Assembly (NCBI RefSeq): GCF_037977235.1
Contig: NZ_CP150276.1
Location: 868,001-932,000 of the forward strand
Length of the DNA: 64,000 nucleotides
Reading direction: 5' to 3'
Source of the DNA: Paenibacillus sp. FSL K6-0276
Lineage (GTDB): Bacteria > Bacillota > Bacilli > Paenibacillales > Paenibacillaceae
The notes under the pieces were generated by a model. The model was given only the letters and a program-made list of their open reading frames with translations. It was not told the DNA's origin and ran no database searches. Below are positions 63,986-64,000 of this stretch, one piece after another; position 1 is the first letter of the stretch; each line of letters opens with the position of its first letter. Made by a program: the position numbers and the translations under genes.

Positions 63986-64000
63986 ATAAGAGTTGCTGCT

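Overview
The window looks like a chromosomal segment of a Paenibacillus-type Firmicute (inference from gene content; no 16S rRNA is present). The signs are S-layer-homology (SLH) surface proteins, YesM/YesN two-component pairs beside sugar ABC transporters, copper-amine-oxidase-like stalk domains, bacillithiol synthesis (YojF/BshB2), DUF4003 and DUF4023 proteins, TTG/GTG starts behind strong GGAGG sites, and moderate GC. It is a mosaic of intact operons separated by hairpin terminators, dispersed palindromic repeats, one IS30 element and six decayed genes.

Left part (1-11 kb): the 3' portion of an FtsX/MacB-type ABC permease, a YjaB-like acetyltransferase, a DUF4003 protein, a TetR repressor whose divergent target has been deleted, a WYL regulator with a VOC-family protein, a hydantoinase relic, a TolB-like propeller, an intact IS30 element with 4-bp direct repeats, and a secreted stalk-domain protein. 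Middle-left (11-28 kb): a GH63-like glycosidase, then a sugar operon made of a YesM/YesN pair, a three-gene ABC importer, a large GH2 beta-galactosidase, an SDR dehydrogenase and, unexpectedly, a GcvPA/GcvPB-like pair without GcvT or GcvH; an MFS transporter follows. 28-34.5 kb holds yojF-bshB2, a lipoprotein with a PIG-V-type mannosyltransferase, a YgjP-like metallopeptidase, two small envelope genes and a dead GH5-CBM_X2 endoglucanase.

The most striking region is 34.8-44.0 kb. A cobalamin riboswitch precedes a 1,523-residue secreted protein that combines two transcobalamin-like beta-domains (DUF4430), two alpha/alpha-toroid domains like those of intrinsic factor and transcobalamin, and a central SLH wall anchor. 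It is followed by a membrane-tethered protein with a third DUF4430 domain and a complete ECF transporter (T, fused A-A and S subunits). Together they read as a surface-to-membrane vitamin B12 capture and uptake chain.

Right part (44-64 kb): an arsenic operon (arsR, acr3, arsC) followed by a MATE exporter and the bifunctional glutathione synthase gene gshAB; a GH5 lipoprotein with its own OmpR/HK pair; a collapsed MBOAT/DHHW/DUF4358 locus; a HEAT-repeat and SMI1-like pair; an acyl-CoA ligase with a FapR-type operator; a GNAT enzyme; a stalk-domain relic; a 43-residue DUF4023 gene; and a 1,472-residue SLH-anchored double metallophosphoesterase. The right edge carries two tandem strong promoters pointing out of the window, possibly for a stable-RNA operon. 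Two dispersed repeat families (three copies at 4.0, 44.1 and 53.7 kb; two copies at 7.0 and 26.3 kb) sit at gene 3' ends.
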